DNA of 64,000 nucleotides, taken from NCBI RefSeq assembly GCF_002236115.1, contig NZ_NIWT01000005.1:655884-719883 (forward strand), in the 5' to 3' direction. Source of the stretch: Pseudomonas jessenii (GTDB lineage Bacteria; Pseudomonadota; Gammaproteobacteria; Pseudomonadales; Pseudomonadaceae). Shown here piece by piece: positions 43,361 through 51,742 of the stretch (position 1 is the first letter of the stretch; every line of letters starts with the position of its first letter). The position numbers and the translations under genes were made by a program. The notes beneath the pieces are model-generated. The model saw nothing but the letters and a program-made list of their open reading frames with translations, was not told the DNA's origin and ran no database searches.

Positions 43361-43376
43361 TGGCATGCAGGCTGCA
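43361..43376 (+). promoter_or_regulatory. sigma-54 (RpoN) -24/-12 promoter
   Basis: TGGCATGCAGGCTGCA has GG and GC exactly ten bases apart and matches the consensus TGGCACG-N4-TTGCA at ten of twelve fixed positions. Transcription would start near 43388, about 65 nt before the gene at 43452. Confidence 0.7.
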
Positions 43377-43451
43377 ATTGTCTGGTTAACCAGGGCATTC
43401 AAAAACAAACGCCCGCAATCGAATACCGACCCCAGTGGTAGGAGCTCCAGG

Positions 43452-43739
43452 ATGAACCGTCAACGTGCCGCCCACCTGCACCTCTCGCCTGTGTCTATCC
43501 AGCAAGGGTTGTTTGCCGTTCTGGCACTGTTGATCACCCTGATCGGCGGCCAGCAGTTTCTGCGCTGGGAGCAGAGCCAGCAGCCGGAAGCGCCACGCTT
43601 GTCGATTCCGCATCCGACCCAAACCCATTTCAGCGCTGTCAGCAGCGGTCAGGCCGATAGCCCCCCGATGCGCATGATGGATGTCGACCAGGCCGGGCCT
43701 GTGGGTGAGATACGTCATCAAGAACGTTGGGTGTTCTAG
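43452..43739 (+). CDS. small single-span membrane protein, uncharacterised
   Basis: 95 residues, ATG 43452 with AGGAG seven bases upstream. One hydrophobic segment (about 18-38, LFAVLALLITLIGGQQFL) is preceded by basic residues, so the protein is probably anchored with the C-terminal ~55 residues outside the membrane. No known domain is recognised. It is the first gene behind the sigma-54 promoter and 71 bp upstream of the DUF1328 gene, with which it likely forms a transcript. Its position next to algB recalls PA5482, but I cannot confirm orthology. Confidence 0.7.
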   Translation: MNRQRAAHLHLSPVSIQQGLFAVLALLITLIGGQQFLRWEQSQQPEAPRLSIPHPTQTHFSAVSSGQADSPPMRMMDVDQAGPVGEIRHQERWVF

Positions 43740-43810
43740 GCAAAACTTCCGCCGCACACCATGCGCCGGGAAACGCAGCACCTTTAAACAGAAGCGTAAG
43801 GAGAATCACC

Positions 43811-43975
43811 ATGTTGAGCTGGGCAATCACATTCCTGATCATCGCCATCATCGCTGCTGTACTGGGCTTCGGTGGTATCGCGGGCACCGCCACGGGTATC
43901 GCCAAGATTTTGTTTGTCGTGTTCCTGGTGATGTTCATTGTCTCCTTCTTCTTGGGCCGTCGCGGTCGAGGCTGA
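43811..43975 (+). CDS. DUF1328 small membrane protein (YtjA type)
   Basis: 54 residues, almost entirely hydrophobic: two spans (about 5-24 and 30-47) joined by GGIAGTATGIAK, ending with the basic GRRGRG. This matches the DUF1328/YtjA family. The start at ATG 43811 has AAGGAG in front. Such proteins are often stress-induced; the upstream sigma-54 promoter suggests regulated expression here, but function is unknown. Confidence 0.85.
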   Translation: MLSWAITFLIIAIIAAVLGFGGIAGTATGIAKILFVVFLVMFIVSFFLGRRGRG

Positions 43976-44814
43976 TATGAGAAGGGTTGTTCAAGACTTG
44001 GCAGCCGCCCAGCTGTTGGGCGGTAGTGCCATGGCATGCGGGCTGGCGTTTCCCCGATATGCCTGACCTGCCCATGCAGGCTTGTTGACCGGACAGAATT
44101 TGTACACGAAGGAGGCCACAGCACCTCTTTCCACCTGCGCCACCTGAGGAAGGCCGGCGCATGACCAAGGGGTCGGGACGTTCTGCCTGTTTCAGGGGCG
44201 GAGTGACCTACGGGTACAGGGAGTACCTGCGCAAGGGCCGGGTCAGGAAAAGCTGCTGCGCAAGTTCGCCGGACCGCCAAGGTTCGACGGACTTGCCAAG
44301 GGCTTGATCAAGCAACACATTGAAATAGAGCGCTCGTCTCGATTTCATCAGTGTTATCCCGTCCTTGTCCGTGTTACGTCGGAAAATACTTTTCCCGGTG
44401 TTTCATCTGCGACCGTATATCGAGAAAAATCACCTTTCTTTGGCCGCGATTTTTCCCTTCCTCCTGCGCGATTTTGCTGAAAAATCAACGCTCGGCCACT
44501 GCTCGAAAAATACTCAATCTGCTCTGTGATGGCCGGTTCACGGCACTTATGCCTGCCGAAATGTCGTATTCGAACCGGTTGGGACGCGCGTTTCGGTAAA
44601 AAAACCTCATGCCGATTCGGCATGGGGTAGGCGTTTACGGCATTAGACGGCGCTTCCTTGCATCGGAATAGTTGCGCCTTTTTTCGCCTGCCAGAGAGCC
44701 GTAAACACGCGTTCCGGGGCACCTTATACGGGGGGCAGATGCACTGGACTTTTTCGCCACAAGCGTTCCAGTTCGCGCATCTCCCTGAGTCAAACAACAA
44801 GTAAGGGTAAAGAT
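43976..44814. other. long gene-poor gap before gltP
   Basis: In these 839 bp I see no protein-coding gene that I can support. A GC-rich hairpin (CCGCCCAGCTGTTGGGCGG, 44005-44023) without T-run lies behind the DUF1328 gene. A leftward terminator stands at 44598-44626. The part 44340-44620 is AT-richer and the last 190 bp must contain the gltP promoter and leader. The gap is long enough for one or more small RNAs. Confidence 0.5.
44598..44626 (-). terminator. orphan leftward intrinsic terminator
   Basis: On the minus strand the stem CATGCCG/CGGCATG is followed by AGGTTTTTTT, a good intrinsic terminator. No annotated gene on that strand ends here, so it implies an unrecognised leftward transcript starting somewhere between here and gltP. 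Confidence 0.6.
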
Positions 44815-46146
44815 ATGAAGAAGGCAAAGCTTAGCCTCGCCTGGCAGATCCTCATCGGTCTGGTATTGGGGATTGCAATCGGTGCGCTGCTCAACCATTT
44901 CAGTGCCGAAAAAGCCTGGTGGATCAGCAACGTCCTGCAACCGGCAGGCGATATCTTTATCCGTCTGATCAAGATGATCGTGATCCCGATCGTCATTTCC
45001 TCTTTGATCGTCGGCATTGCCGGCGTCGGTGACGCCAAGAAGCTGGGGCGCATCGGCTTCAAGACCATCATCTACTTCGAAATCGTCACCACCATCGCCA
45101 TCGTGGTCGGCCTGCTGCTGGCCAACCTGTTCCATCCGGGTGCCGGCATCGACATGAGCACCCTGGGCACTGTGGACATTTCCAAGTACCAGGCCACGGC
45201 GGCCGAGGTTCAGCATGAACATGCGTTCATCGAAACCATCCTCAACCTGATCCCGTCGAACATCTTCGCGGCCATGGTTCGCGGCGAAATGCTGCCGATC
45301 ATCTTCTTCTCTGTTTTGTTCGGTCTCGGTTTGTCGAGCCTGCAGGCGGACCTGCGCGAGCCGCTGGTGAAGATGTTCCAGGGCGTATCGGAAAGCATGT
45401 TCAAGGTCACTCACATGATCATGAACTACGCCCCGATCGGCGTGTTCGCACTGATCGCGGTGACCGTTGCCAACTTCGGCTTCGCGTCGCTGATACCGCT
45501 GGCCAAGCTGGTGATCCTGGTTTACGTCGCCATCGCCTTCTTCGCTTTCGTAATCCTGGGTCTGATCGCTCGCCTGTTCGGCTTCTCTGTGATCAAGCTG
45601 ATGCGCATCTTCAAGGATGAGCTGGTACTGGCCTACTCCACCGCCAGCTCCGAAACCGTGCTGCCGCGCGTGATCGAGAAGATGGAAGCCTACGGCGCGC
45701 CGAAAGCCATTTGCAGTTTCGTGGTGCCGACCGGTTACTCGTTCAACCTCGACGGTTCGACCCTGTACCAAAGCATCGCGGCGATCTTCATTGCCCAGCT
45801 GTATGGCATCGACCTGTCGATCAGCCAGCAACTGCTGCTGGTACTGACGTTGATGGTCACCTCCAAAGGCATCGCCGGCGTACCGGGTGTGTCCTTCGTG
45901 GTACTGCTGGCCACCCTGGGCAGCGTCGGTATTCCTCTGGAAGGCCTGGCGTTCATCGCTGGTGTCGACCGCGTCATGGACATGGCTCGTACCGCACTGA
46001 ACGTGATCGGCAACGCCCTGGCCGTTCTGGTTATCGCTCGTTGGGAAGGCATGTACGACGACGCCAAGGGCCAGCGCTACTGGAACTCCCTGCCGCACTG
46101 GCGCAGCAAAGAGAAGCTGCCGGTTGGTGAAACCTCCAGCAATTGA
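44815..46146 (+). CDS. gltP: glutamate/aspartate:proton symporter GltP (DAACS family)
   Basis: 443 residues with eight spans and two re-entrant loops expected. The serine-rich loop STASSETVLPR and the substrate/cation motif TGYSFNLDGS identify the dicarboxylate/amino acid:cation symporter family. It takes up glutamate and aspartate with protons. The start at ATG 44815 follows AAGGGTAAAG. The gene order algB, small genes, gltP parallels PA5483-PA5479. Confidence 0.92.
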   Translation: MKKAKLSLAWQILIGLVLGIAIGALLNHFSAEKAWWISNVLQPAGDIFIRLIKMIVIPIVISSLIVGIAGVGDAKKLGRIGFKTIIYFEIVTTIAIVVGLLLANLFHPGAGIDMSTLGTVDISKYQATAAEVQHEHAFIETILNLIPSNIFAAMVRGEMLPIIFFSVLFGLGLSSLQADLREPLVKMFQGVSESMFKVTHMIMNYAPIGVFALIAVTVANFGFASLIPLAKLVILVYVAIAFFAFVILGLIARLFGFSVIKLMRIFKDELVLAYSTASSETVLPRVIEKMEAYGAPKAICSFVVPTGYSFNLDGSTLYQSIAAIFIAQLYGIDLSISQQLLLVLTLMVTSKGIAGVPGVSFVVLLATLGSVGIPLEGLAFIAGVDRVMDMARTALNVIGNALAVLVIARWEGMYDDAKGQRYWNSLPHWRSKEKLPVGETSSN

Positions 46147-46155
46147 TGCAAAACC

Positions 46156-46255
46156 TGCGGGAGCGAGCTTGCTCGCGATGGTGGCAGGGGCACCGGGCTT
46201 ATCCAGAATGCCCGCATCATCATTGACGTCCATCGCGAGCAAGCTCGCTCCTACA
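46156..46255. repeat. REPIN behind gltP
   Basis: The REP pair CGGGAGCGAGCTTGCTCGCG (from 46158) and its inverse (to 46255) has a spacer of about 48 bp. Confidence 0.88.
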
Positions 46256-46257
46256 AC

Positions 46258-46282
46258 AAACCCCGGAGAAATCCGGGGTTTG
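46258..46282. terminator. terminator behind gltP
   Basis: AAACCCCGGAGAAATCCGGGGTTT hairpin with a short T-stretch, directly behind the REPIN. Confidence 0.8.
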
Positions 46283-46335
46283 TCGTTTCTGGCTACCCCG
46301 CTATCATTCGCGGATCTTTTGGGGGGATTTGACTG

Positions 46336-47565
46336 ATGCTCAATGGCCTGTGGCTTGGCTTCTTCATCGTGGCAGCTGTATCGGCGCTGGCCCAGTGGCT
46401 GATCGGTGGCAACGCCGGGATATTCGCGGCGATGGTGGAAAGCATTTTTGCCATGGCCAAGCTGTCGGTCGAAGTCATGGTGCTGCTGTTCGGCACCCTC
46501 ACCCTCTGGCTGGGTTTTCTGCGAATTGCCGAGAAGGCCGGGATCGTCGAATGGCTGGCAAGGGCTCTGGGGCCACTGTTTTTGCGCCTGATGCCTGAAG
46601 TCCCGCCGGGTCATCCAGCCATCGGCCTGATCACCCTTAACTTCGCGGCCAACGGCCTGGGCCTGGACAACGCTGCCACACCGATCGGCCTCAAGGCCAT
46701 GAAGGCACTGCAGGAACTCAACCCCAGCGCTACCGTCGCCAGCAATGCACAGATCCTGTTCCTGGTGCTCAACGCCTCCTCGCTGACCCTGCTGCCGGTG
46801 ACCATCTTCATGTATCGCGCCCAGCAAGGTGCGCCGGACCCGACGTTGGTGTTCCTGCCGATCCTGCTGGCGACCAGTTGCTCGACCATTGTCGGCTTCC
46901 TGTCGGTGGCGTTCATGCAGCGCCTGCGCGTCTGGGACCCCGTGGTGCTGGCCTACCTGATCCCCGGCGCCCTAGCCCTCGGTGGCTTCATGGCGTTGCT
47001 GGCGACCCTTTCGGCGACCGCTCTGGCCGGCCTGTCATCGATCCTCGGCAACCTGACGCTGTTTGGCCTGATCATGCTGTTTTTAGTGATTGGCGCGCTG
47101 CGCCAAGTGAAGGTCTACGAGGCCTTCGTTGAAGGTGCCAAAGAGGGTTTCGATGTCGCCAAGAACTTGCTGCCCTACCTGGTGGCGATGCTCTGCGCGG
47201 TGGGTGTCCTGCGGGCATCCGGGGCACTGGACTTCGGTCTGGACGGGATCCGTCATCTGGTGGAATGGGCCGGTTGGGACACGCGTTTCGTCGATGCGCT
47301 GCCGACGGCGATGGTCAAACCCTTCTCGGGAAGCGCCGCCCGGGCGATGCTGATTGAAACCATGAAGACCTCGGGCGTGGACAGCTTCCCGGCGCTGGTG
47401 GCAGCAACAATCCAGGGCAGTACCGAAACGACGTTCTATGTGCTGGCGGTGTACTTCGGTGCCGTGGGCATCCAGCGCGCACGCCATGCGGTTGGCTGCG
47501 CATTGCTGGCGGAGCTTGCCGGGGTGCTGGGGGCTATCGGGGTTTGCTACTGGTTCTTTGGTTGA
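46336..47565 (+). CDS. nucleoside-recognition (Gate) domain membrane protein, SpmA-SpmB-like fusion
   Basis: 409 residues, about eight to ten membrane spans. Two homologous nucleoside-recognition (Gate) domains are joined: the first shows LNFAANGLGLDNAATPIGLKAM, as in SpmA, and the second FSGSAARAMLIETM and TIQGSTETTFYVLAVYFGA, as in SpmB. In Bacillus these are two separate spore maturation proteins; the fused form in non-sporulating bacteria has unknown cargo. The order matches PA5478 next to gltP. The stop overlaps the converging aminopeptidase gene by 19 bp. Confidence 0.87.
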   Translation: MLNGLWLGFFIVAAVSALAQWLIGGNAGIFAAMVESIFAMAKLSVEVMVLLFGTLTLWLGFLRIAEKAGIVEWLARALGPLFLRLMPEVPPGHPAIGLITLNFAANGLGLDNAATPIGLKAMKALQELNPSATVASNAQILFLVLNASSLTLLPVTIFMYRAQQGAPDPTLVFLPILLATSCSTIVGFLSVAFMQRLRVWDPVVLAYLIPGALALGGFMALLATLSATALAGLSSILGNLTLFGLIMLFLVIGALRQVKVYEAFVEGAKEGFDVAKNLLPYLVAMLCAVGVLRASGALDFGLDGIRHLVEWAGWDTRFVDALPTAMVKPFSGSAARAMLIETMKTSGVDSFPALVAATIQGSTETTFYVLAVYFGAVGIQRARHAVGCALLAELAGVLGAIGVCYWFFG

Positions 47566-48644
47566 TCGACCCCGCCAGCCAACACTTTCAGCGCGGCCTT
47601 GCGCTCGCCCGTCGGCAAGGCGCCGAGCTTTTCCACGGCGGTGTAAAATTTGAGCCAGTCGCCACCCTCCTGATGGAACAGCGCGGCAAAAGCCGGCACC
47701 CATTGGTCGTACAAACCAAACGGCAATAACCGGGCGTTGTTCATGGGGGCATGGATCCACGCGTCGTAGCGTTTGTCTGCGGCCCACTGACTGTCACGCA
47801 ATTGCCGGTATTCGCTGCGCAAGCGTTCGAACTCGGCCGCCTTGCGCTGGCGCATTTGTTCGGTTGGCAACGGCAAGGTGTAGAGCTTTTCCAGTCGGGT
47901 GCGGGTCTTGAGTACCAACTCAGTGAACTGGTAGCGCTGACGTACCTGCGCATTGTTATCCGGTGGCATGTGGCGGTAGGCGCGCCATTGGCGAGTACCT
48001 TCCTGCTCGACGAAGGTGGCGAAGGATTCGTTGAACTCCGTGTCGTCCTTCACATAGAAACGCTGATGGGCGAGCTCGTGAAAGATCAGCGTGGCCAGTC
48101 GCTCATCCCCCCAGCCCATCATCGAACTGATGATCGGGTCGTTGAACCAGCCAAGTGTCGAATAGGCCTCGACGCCGCCAATCGACACGTCCATGCCTTG
48201 CAAGCGTTGCAAAGCCGCTGCACCGCGGGCTGCGCTTTGGCTGTAGTAACCGCGATAAGCAACACAACCGGCGATGGGGAAGCAGTGGTTTACGGGCTTG
48301 AGGGAAAATTCCGGTGTGGCGAAGACATTCCAGACGACGAAGGGACGCCCAATGTCCGCGTACAGGCGGTAGCTCTGGTTATCCGGCAGGTGCAATTGCT
48401 GGCTGGCGAAGGTTCGGGCCTTTTGCGATTGCTCCAGGTGTGTGCGCAGTTTTTGATCGCGCGCCGGGTCGGCAATCACGCTGGAAACAGGCTCCCTGGC
48501 CCGCAGCAACTGCAGTTGGCCGCTGGCCAGTTGGCTGTAATAGCCGGTGCTGGTGCAGCCGTTGAGCAACAAAAACAACAGGCTCGGAAACAAAACGCGA
48601 AAAACGCGATCAAGTAACCCAAGGCTAGGAAGCGGCCTGATCAC
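47547..48644 (-). CDS. zinc aminopeptidase-like lipoprotein
   Basis: 365 residues. A lipoprotein signal ends in LLLNGC (cysteine about 30), so it is probably outer-membrane anchored. The zinc motif HELAHQ, with a third ligand likely in NESFATFVE, follows the pattern of putative aminopeptidases of COG4324. The segment GGVEAYSTLGWFNDPI is characteristic of the family. Substrate unknown. It converges on the preceding gene with a 19-bp overlap of coding ends. Confidence 0.85.
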   Translation of the reverse strand: MIRPLPSLGLLDRVFRVLFPSLLFLLLNGCTSTGYYSQLASGQLQLLRAREPVSSVIADPARDQKLRTHLEQSQKARTFASQQLHLPDNQSYRLYADIGRPFVVWNVFATPEFSLKPVNHCFPIAGCVAYRGYYSQSAARGAAALQRLQGMDVSIGGVEAYSTLGWFNDPIISSMMGWGDERLATLIFHELAHQRFYVKDDTEFNESFATFVEQEGTRQWRAYRHMPPDNNAQVRQRYQFTELVLKTRTRLEKLYTLPLPTEQMRQRKAAEFERLRSEYRQLRDSQWAADKRYDAWIHAPMNNARLLPFGLYDQWVPAFAALFHQEGGDWLKFYTAVEKLGALPTGERKAALKVLAGGVDQPKNQ

Positions 48645-48703
48645 AATAATTCTTCCTTGGAGAGTCTTTCCACAAGACTATCCCGCCAGACTGGAGCTCC
48701 GCT

Positions 48704-49126
48704 ATGCGCATGTTGATACTGTCAGGAGGCCTGCTGATGCTGGCCGGCTGTGCTGGTTTCGGAATACCCCGCCATGATCCTGCGCAAGCCTGGATCGACC
48801 TTGATTCGAAGCAGGAAGATACGGCGCTGCAGGCGCTGGAGGTCGATGACAAAATCACTGACGATAAACGCTATTTCCAGGTTCATCCCGGTAGCCATGA
48901 GTTGACGGTCCGCTACCAATTCGCGGTCCAGCCCACCAATATCGGCCCGGACGCCGAGCCGTTGTGGCGCGATTGTCAGTTGAGCGTGAAATTCAGCGAC
49001 TTCAACGCGGGTGAGCGTTATCAACTACAGGCGGGGAACATCGGTTTTCGGCCTTGGGCGAAACTCTACGATCAACAGCGCAAAGTGATTGGCCAAGGCA
49101 CACCGGCAGGCTGTCAACACACCTGA
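48704..49126 (+). CDS. small lipoprotein, paralogue of the next gene
   Basis: 140 residues with a lipobox MLAGC (Cys16). It shares with the following protein the pattern AWI/VE at the mature N-terminus, the core FQVHPGSHELTVRYQF (FEVTPGSHELIVRFDF in the neighbour), FNAGERYQL and a final IGFRPWAKLYD. The pair thus arose by duplication. The PGSHEL core resembles beta-sandwich envelope proteins of unknown function. The start at ATG 48704 has GGAG nine bases upstream. Confidence 0.8.
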   Translation: MRMLILSGGLLMLAGCAGFGIPRHDPAQAWIDLDSKQEDTALQALEVDDKITDDKRYFQVHPGSHELTVRYQFAVQPTNIGPDAEPLWRDCQLSVKFSDFNAGERYQLQAGNIGFRPWAKLYDQQRKVIGQGTPAGCQHT

Positions 49127-49166
49127 TCGGCGTTATGCTGGATGCATATCCCTTGGGACATCCATC

Positions 49167-49586
49167 ATGCGCAGGTTGATGCTGTTACTCGCAGCCAGTG
49201 TTGTCGCGGGCTGCCAAAGCCCGATGCCGACACCCAATCCACAAATGGCCTGGGTAGAGTTTTCGACGCCCTTCCCTAACGACAAATTGTTGATGGCCGA
49301 ACGACTGGATAAACAACGCCTGCGTGACGGGCGTTTTTTCGAGGTCACGCCGGGAAGCCATGAACTGATCGTGCGTTTCGACTTTGAAGTACCCGGTGGC
49401 GGATTGGGCATGATGGGCGGCCCCTCGGAACGGCTGTGCTACCTGACCATCAATTACGATCATTTCGAAGCCGGTCAGCGTTATGTGCTCGAAGGCCGTT
49501 CCATCGCCTTTACCCCCGGTGCCCGGCTGTACAATGCCAAGCGCGAAATCGTTGCTGAAGACCGGGAATCCTACTGCCTGATGTGA
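49167..49586 (+). CDS. small lipoprotein, second paralogue
   Basis: 139 residues, lipobox VVAGC (Cys16). It has the same architecture as the upstream gene: PGSHELIVRF, then a cysteine in ERLCYLTIN (RDCQLSVK in the neighbour), FEAGQRYVLEGRSIAF and a final cysteine (ESYCLM; GCQHT in the neighbour). The two conserved cysteines may form a disulfide. A glycine-rich insert (GGGLGMMGG) is special to this copy. A 40-bp gap separates the two genes, so they are likely cotranscribed. Confidence 0.8.
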   Translation: MRRLMLLLAASVVAGCQSPMPTPNPQMAWVEFSTPFPNDKLLMAERLDKQRLRDGRFFEVTPGSHELIVRFDFEVPGGGLGMMGGPSERLCYLTINYDHFEAGQRYVLEGRSIAFTPGARLYNAKREIVAEDRESYCLM

Positions 49587-49590
49587 GCGG

Positions 49591-49824
49591 TCAGCGGTCG
49601 TTTTTCTGGTAGATGATTTTCTTGGTGCCGTTTTCGCACGAACCCACAACCATGTTCTGGTCATGGACCTCGTCGTTGGTGACGATTTCAAGCGTGTAGG
49701 AAGATACGCCGCTGGCCTGGATCTTGGCTTCGATCTCGGACTTGAGCTCTTCGCAGGGTTTCGGTGCCGCCAAGGCCGAAGTGGCCAGTGCGCAACAGAT
49801 AACCGCCAAGGCAAAACGTTTCAT
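49591..49824 (-). CDS. small secreted DUF1161 protein, copy 1
   Basis: 77 residues with a signal peptide ending ALAAPK. The mature part shows PCEELKSEIEAKIQASGVSSY and a second cysteine in VGSCENGTKKIIY, the pattern of the DUF1161 family (two cysteines, presumably a disulfide). A second copy lies at 51743-51964 on the same strand. Periplasmic, function unknown. Confidence 0.88.
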   Translation of the reverse strand: MKRFALAVICCALATSALAAPKPCEELKSEIEAKIQASGVSSYTLEIVTNDEVHDQNMVVGSCENGTKKIIYQKNDR

Positions 49825-49918
49825 GGTTGAAGCTCCTTTGAGGCAGCACGCACAATCGTGGTTTTCGCTGCTGTCATTTATTCGACCACAGTTTTAGCGG
49901 GCGAGTCTGTCGCGACGC

Positions 49919-49988
49919 AAAAAAGATCGCAGCCTTGAGCACCTTTTGCCAAATGATCCCGGCAGGTTGCGCAAGGCTGCGATCTTTT
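49919..49988. terminator. long hairpin terminator behind osmC
   Basis: AAAAGATCGCAGCCTTG at 49921-49937 and its exact inverse at 49972-49988 give 17-bp arms with a 34-base loop and A/T tails on both sides. The GATCGCAGCC core is a recurrent pseudomonad intergenic sequence, so it may also be a repeat element. Confidence 0.75.
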
Positions 49989-50003
49989 CGTTTCAATTAA
50001 AAT

Positions 50004-50435
50004 CTAGCCGACCAATGTTGCCTCCAGGCTGATCTTCGCATTCAGCACTTTGGATACCGGGCAGCCCTCTTTGGCCTTGTTGCTGAGTTCTTCGAACTGC
50101 GCCTGCGTCGCCCCGGGGATTTTCGCTTTCAGAATCAATTTCACTGCGGTGATCGCAAAACCGCCGTCCACTTGATCCAGAGTGACTTCTGCCTGGGTGT
50201 CGATGCTATCGGCCTTCAGGCCGGCATCACCGAGAATCATGGAAAACGCCATGGAGAAACAGCCGGCGTGGGCCGCGCCGATCAACTCTTCCGGGTTGGT
50301 GCCCCGACCGCCCTCGAAGCGCGCCTTGAAGCCATAGGGAGCTTCCCGGAGCACGCCGGTTTCTGTGGAAATCGAGCCGATGCCGGTTTTCAGATCACCT
50401 TCCCAATGGGCCGATGCTTTCTTAACGATAGCCAT
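50004..50435 (-). CDS. osmC: OsmC-family peroxiredoxin
   Basis: 143 residues. Two redox cysteines are placed as in OsmC: AAHAGCFSMAF (Cys59) and EGCPVSKVLN (Cys125). The lack of Ohr-type features and the N-terminus MAIVKKASAHWEGDLKTG indicate OsmC proper, a thiol peroxidase for organic hydroperoxides. Upstream on its strand, CTATCCT (forward coordinates 50500-50506) resembles the sigma-S -10 CTATACT, which suits a stationary-phase gene. The start at 50435 has GAGGAGA in front. Confidence 0.9.
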   Translation of the reverse strand: MAIVKKASAHWEGDLKTGIGSISTETGVLREAPYGFKARFEGGRGTNPEELIGAAHAGCFSMAFSMILGDAGLKADSIDTQAEVTLDQVDGGFAITAVKLILKAKIPGATQAQFEELSNKAKEGCPVSKVLNAKISLEATLVG

Positions 50436-50674
50436 GCCTGTCTCCTCAAGATTGGCGCGAAACGTCGCGCCTTCGTGGTTTTCACTTGCCAGGGTTGTGA
50501 GGATAGACAGTGGCGCAAAGTTCATCTCGCCCGATCAGTCTGCTTTTTTCGCGGGATTTTTTACCGGGCTATTGAAACTCGGGTATATGCCCACATTGCA
50601 TGAATACGCTTTTGGATTCGGCAGGTTTGCGTTCGCAAGAACAAACCTGCGCCCTCAATTGGAGAAGCAGGTTT

Positions 50675-51676
50675 ATGAAACGACTGTCCGATATCAAGTT
50701 CTCGACCCTCGATCTGGTGCCCGTTCGCGAGAACGGCAGCGCGGCCCAATCGCTGCGCAACTCGCTGGACCTGGCGCAGCATGTCGAGAAGTTCGGTTAC
50801 AACCGCTTCTGGGTGGCTGAGCACCACAACATGGATGGCATCGCCAGTTCCGCGACTTCGGTGCTACTCGGTTACCTGGCCGGTGGCACGTCGACCATTC
50901 GAGTCGGTTCGGGCGGGGTAATGTTGCCCAACCACGCACCGTTGGTGATCGCCGAACAGTTCGGCACTCTGGAAAGCCTTTATCCGGGCCGGATCGATCT
51001 GGGCCTGGGGCGTGCCCCCGGTTCCGACCAGATGACCGCACGTGCGCTGCGCCGCGAACGCTCCGGCAGCGCCGACGATTTCCCGGAAGACGTGGCGGAA
51101 CTGGTGCGCTACCTTGGGCCACGTACCCCGGACCAACGCATCATCGCCATGCCGGGGACCGGGACCAATGTACCGGTCTGGTTGTTGGGATCGAGCCTGT
51201 TCAGTGCGCAACTGGCCGGTGAGCGCGGTTTGCCCTACGCCTTCGCATCGCATTTCGCACCGCGCTACATGCATGAAGCGATTCGGGTCTACCGCAATCA
51301 CTTCAAGCCGTCAGCCGTTTTAGACAAGCCCTACGTGATGCTCGGCGTACCATTGGTGGCAGCCGATACCGACGAGCAGGCCGATTACCTGGCGACCTCG
51401 GTGTTCCAGCGGATTCTCGCCCTGATGCGTGGCCAAAGCCTGGTACAGCGTCCGCCGGTGAAGACCATGGACGGCCTGTGGCTGCCCCATGAGAAAGATG
51501 CCGTGCACGATTTCCTTGGCCTGGCGATGATCGGCAGCCCGCAGAAAATCCGCGCCAAACTCGAGGTCCTGATCGAACAGACCCAGGCTGACGAGCTGAT
51601 TTTCACCTGTGACCTGTACGAACATGCTGATCGCGTGCATTCCTACGAGTTGCTTGCGCAGGTCATGCGAGGCTGA
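50675..51676 (+). CDS. LLM-class flavin-dependent oxidoreductase (luciferase-like)
   Basis: 333 residues. It belongs to the bacterial luciferase-like group with N-terminus KFSTLDLVPV, the segments YNRFWVAEHHNMDGIASSATSVL and RIDLGLGRAPGSD, characteristic of the YhbW-type subfamily using FMN. The substrate is not known. The ATG at 50675 with GGAG at 50661 fits the usual start. It stands alone with a strong terminator behind. Confidence 0.88.
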   Translation: MKRLSDIKFSTLDLVPVRENGSAAQSLRNSLDLAQHVEKFGYNRFWVAEHHNMDGIASSATSVLLGYLAGGTSTIRVGSGGVMLPNHAPLVIAEQFGTLESLYPGRIDLGLGRAPGSDQMTARALRRERSGSADDFPEDVAELVRYLGPRTPDQRIIAMPGTGTNVPVWLLGSSLFSAQLAGERGLPYAFASHFAPRYMHEAIRVYRNHFKPSAVLDKPYVMLGVPLVAADTDEQADYLATSVFQRILALMRGQSLVQRPPVKTMDGLWLPHEKDAVHDFLGLAMIGSPQKIRAKLEVLIEQTQADELIFTCDLYEHADRVHSYELLAQVMRG

Positions 51677-51693
51677 TACTCAAACGGCAGGCG

Positions 51694-51729
51694 TAAAAAA
51701 GCCGACACCGTGGTGTCGGCTTTTTTTCA
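51694..51729. terminator. terminator behind the LLM oxidoreductase
   Basis: AAAAAAGCCGACACC/GGTGTCGGCTTTTTTT hairpin; also usable by the converging DUF1161 gene. Confidence 0.88.
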
Positions 51730-51742
51730 GGCGGAATTCTGC

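Larger units (their letters stand above)
43015..43451. other. divergent regulatory gap between algB and small membrane-protein genes
   Basis: This 437-bp gap has no credible gene. It contains dyad sites at 43251-43298, an AT-rich stretch at 43315-43360 that could bind IHF, and a sigma-54 promoter at 43361-43376 facing right. I found no clear AlgU promoter for algB in the left part. Confidence 0.6.

Noticed and set aside
44351..44599. Possible 82-codon gene in the gap before gltP
   Set aside because: No ribosome-binding site, no family resemblance and an improbable composition rich in Cys, Arg and Phe; more likely non-coding.
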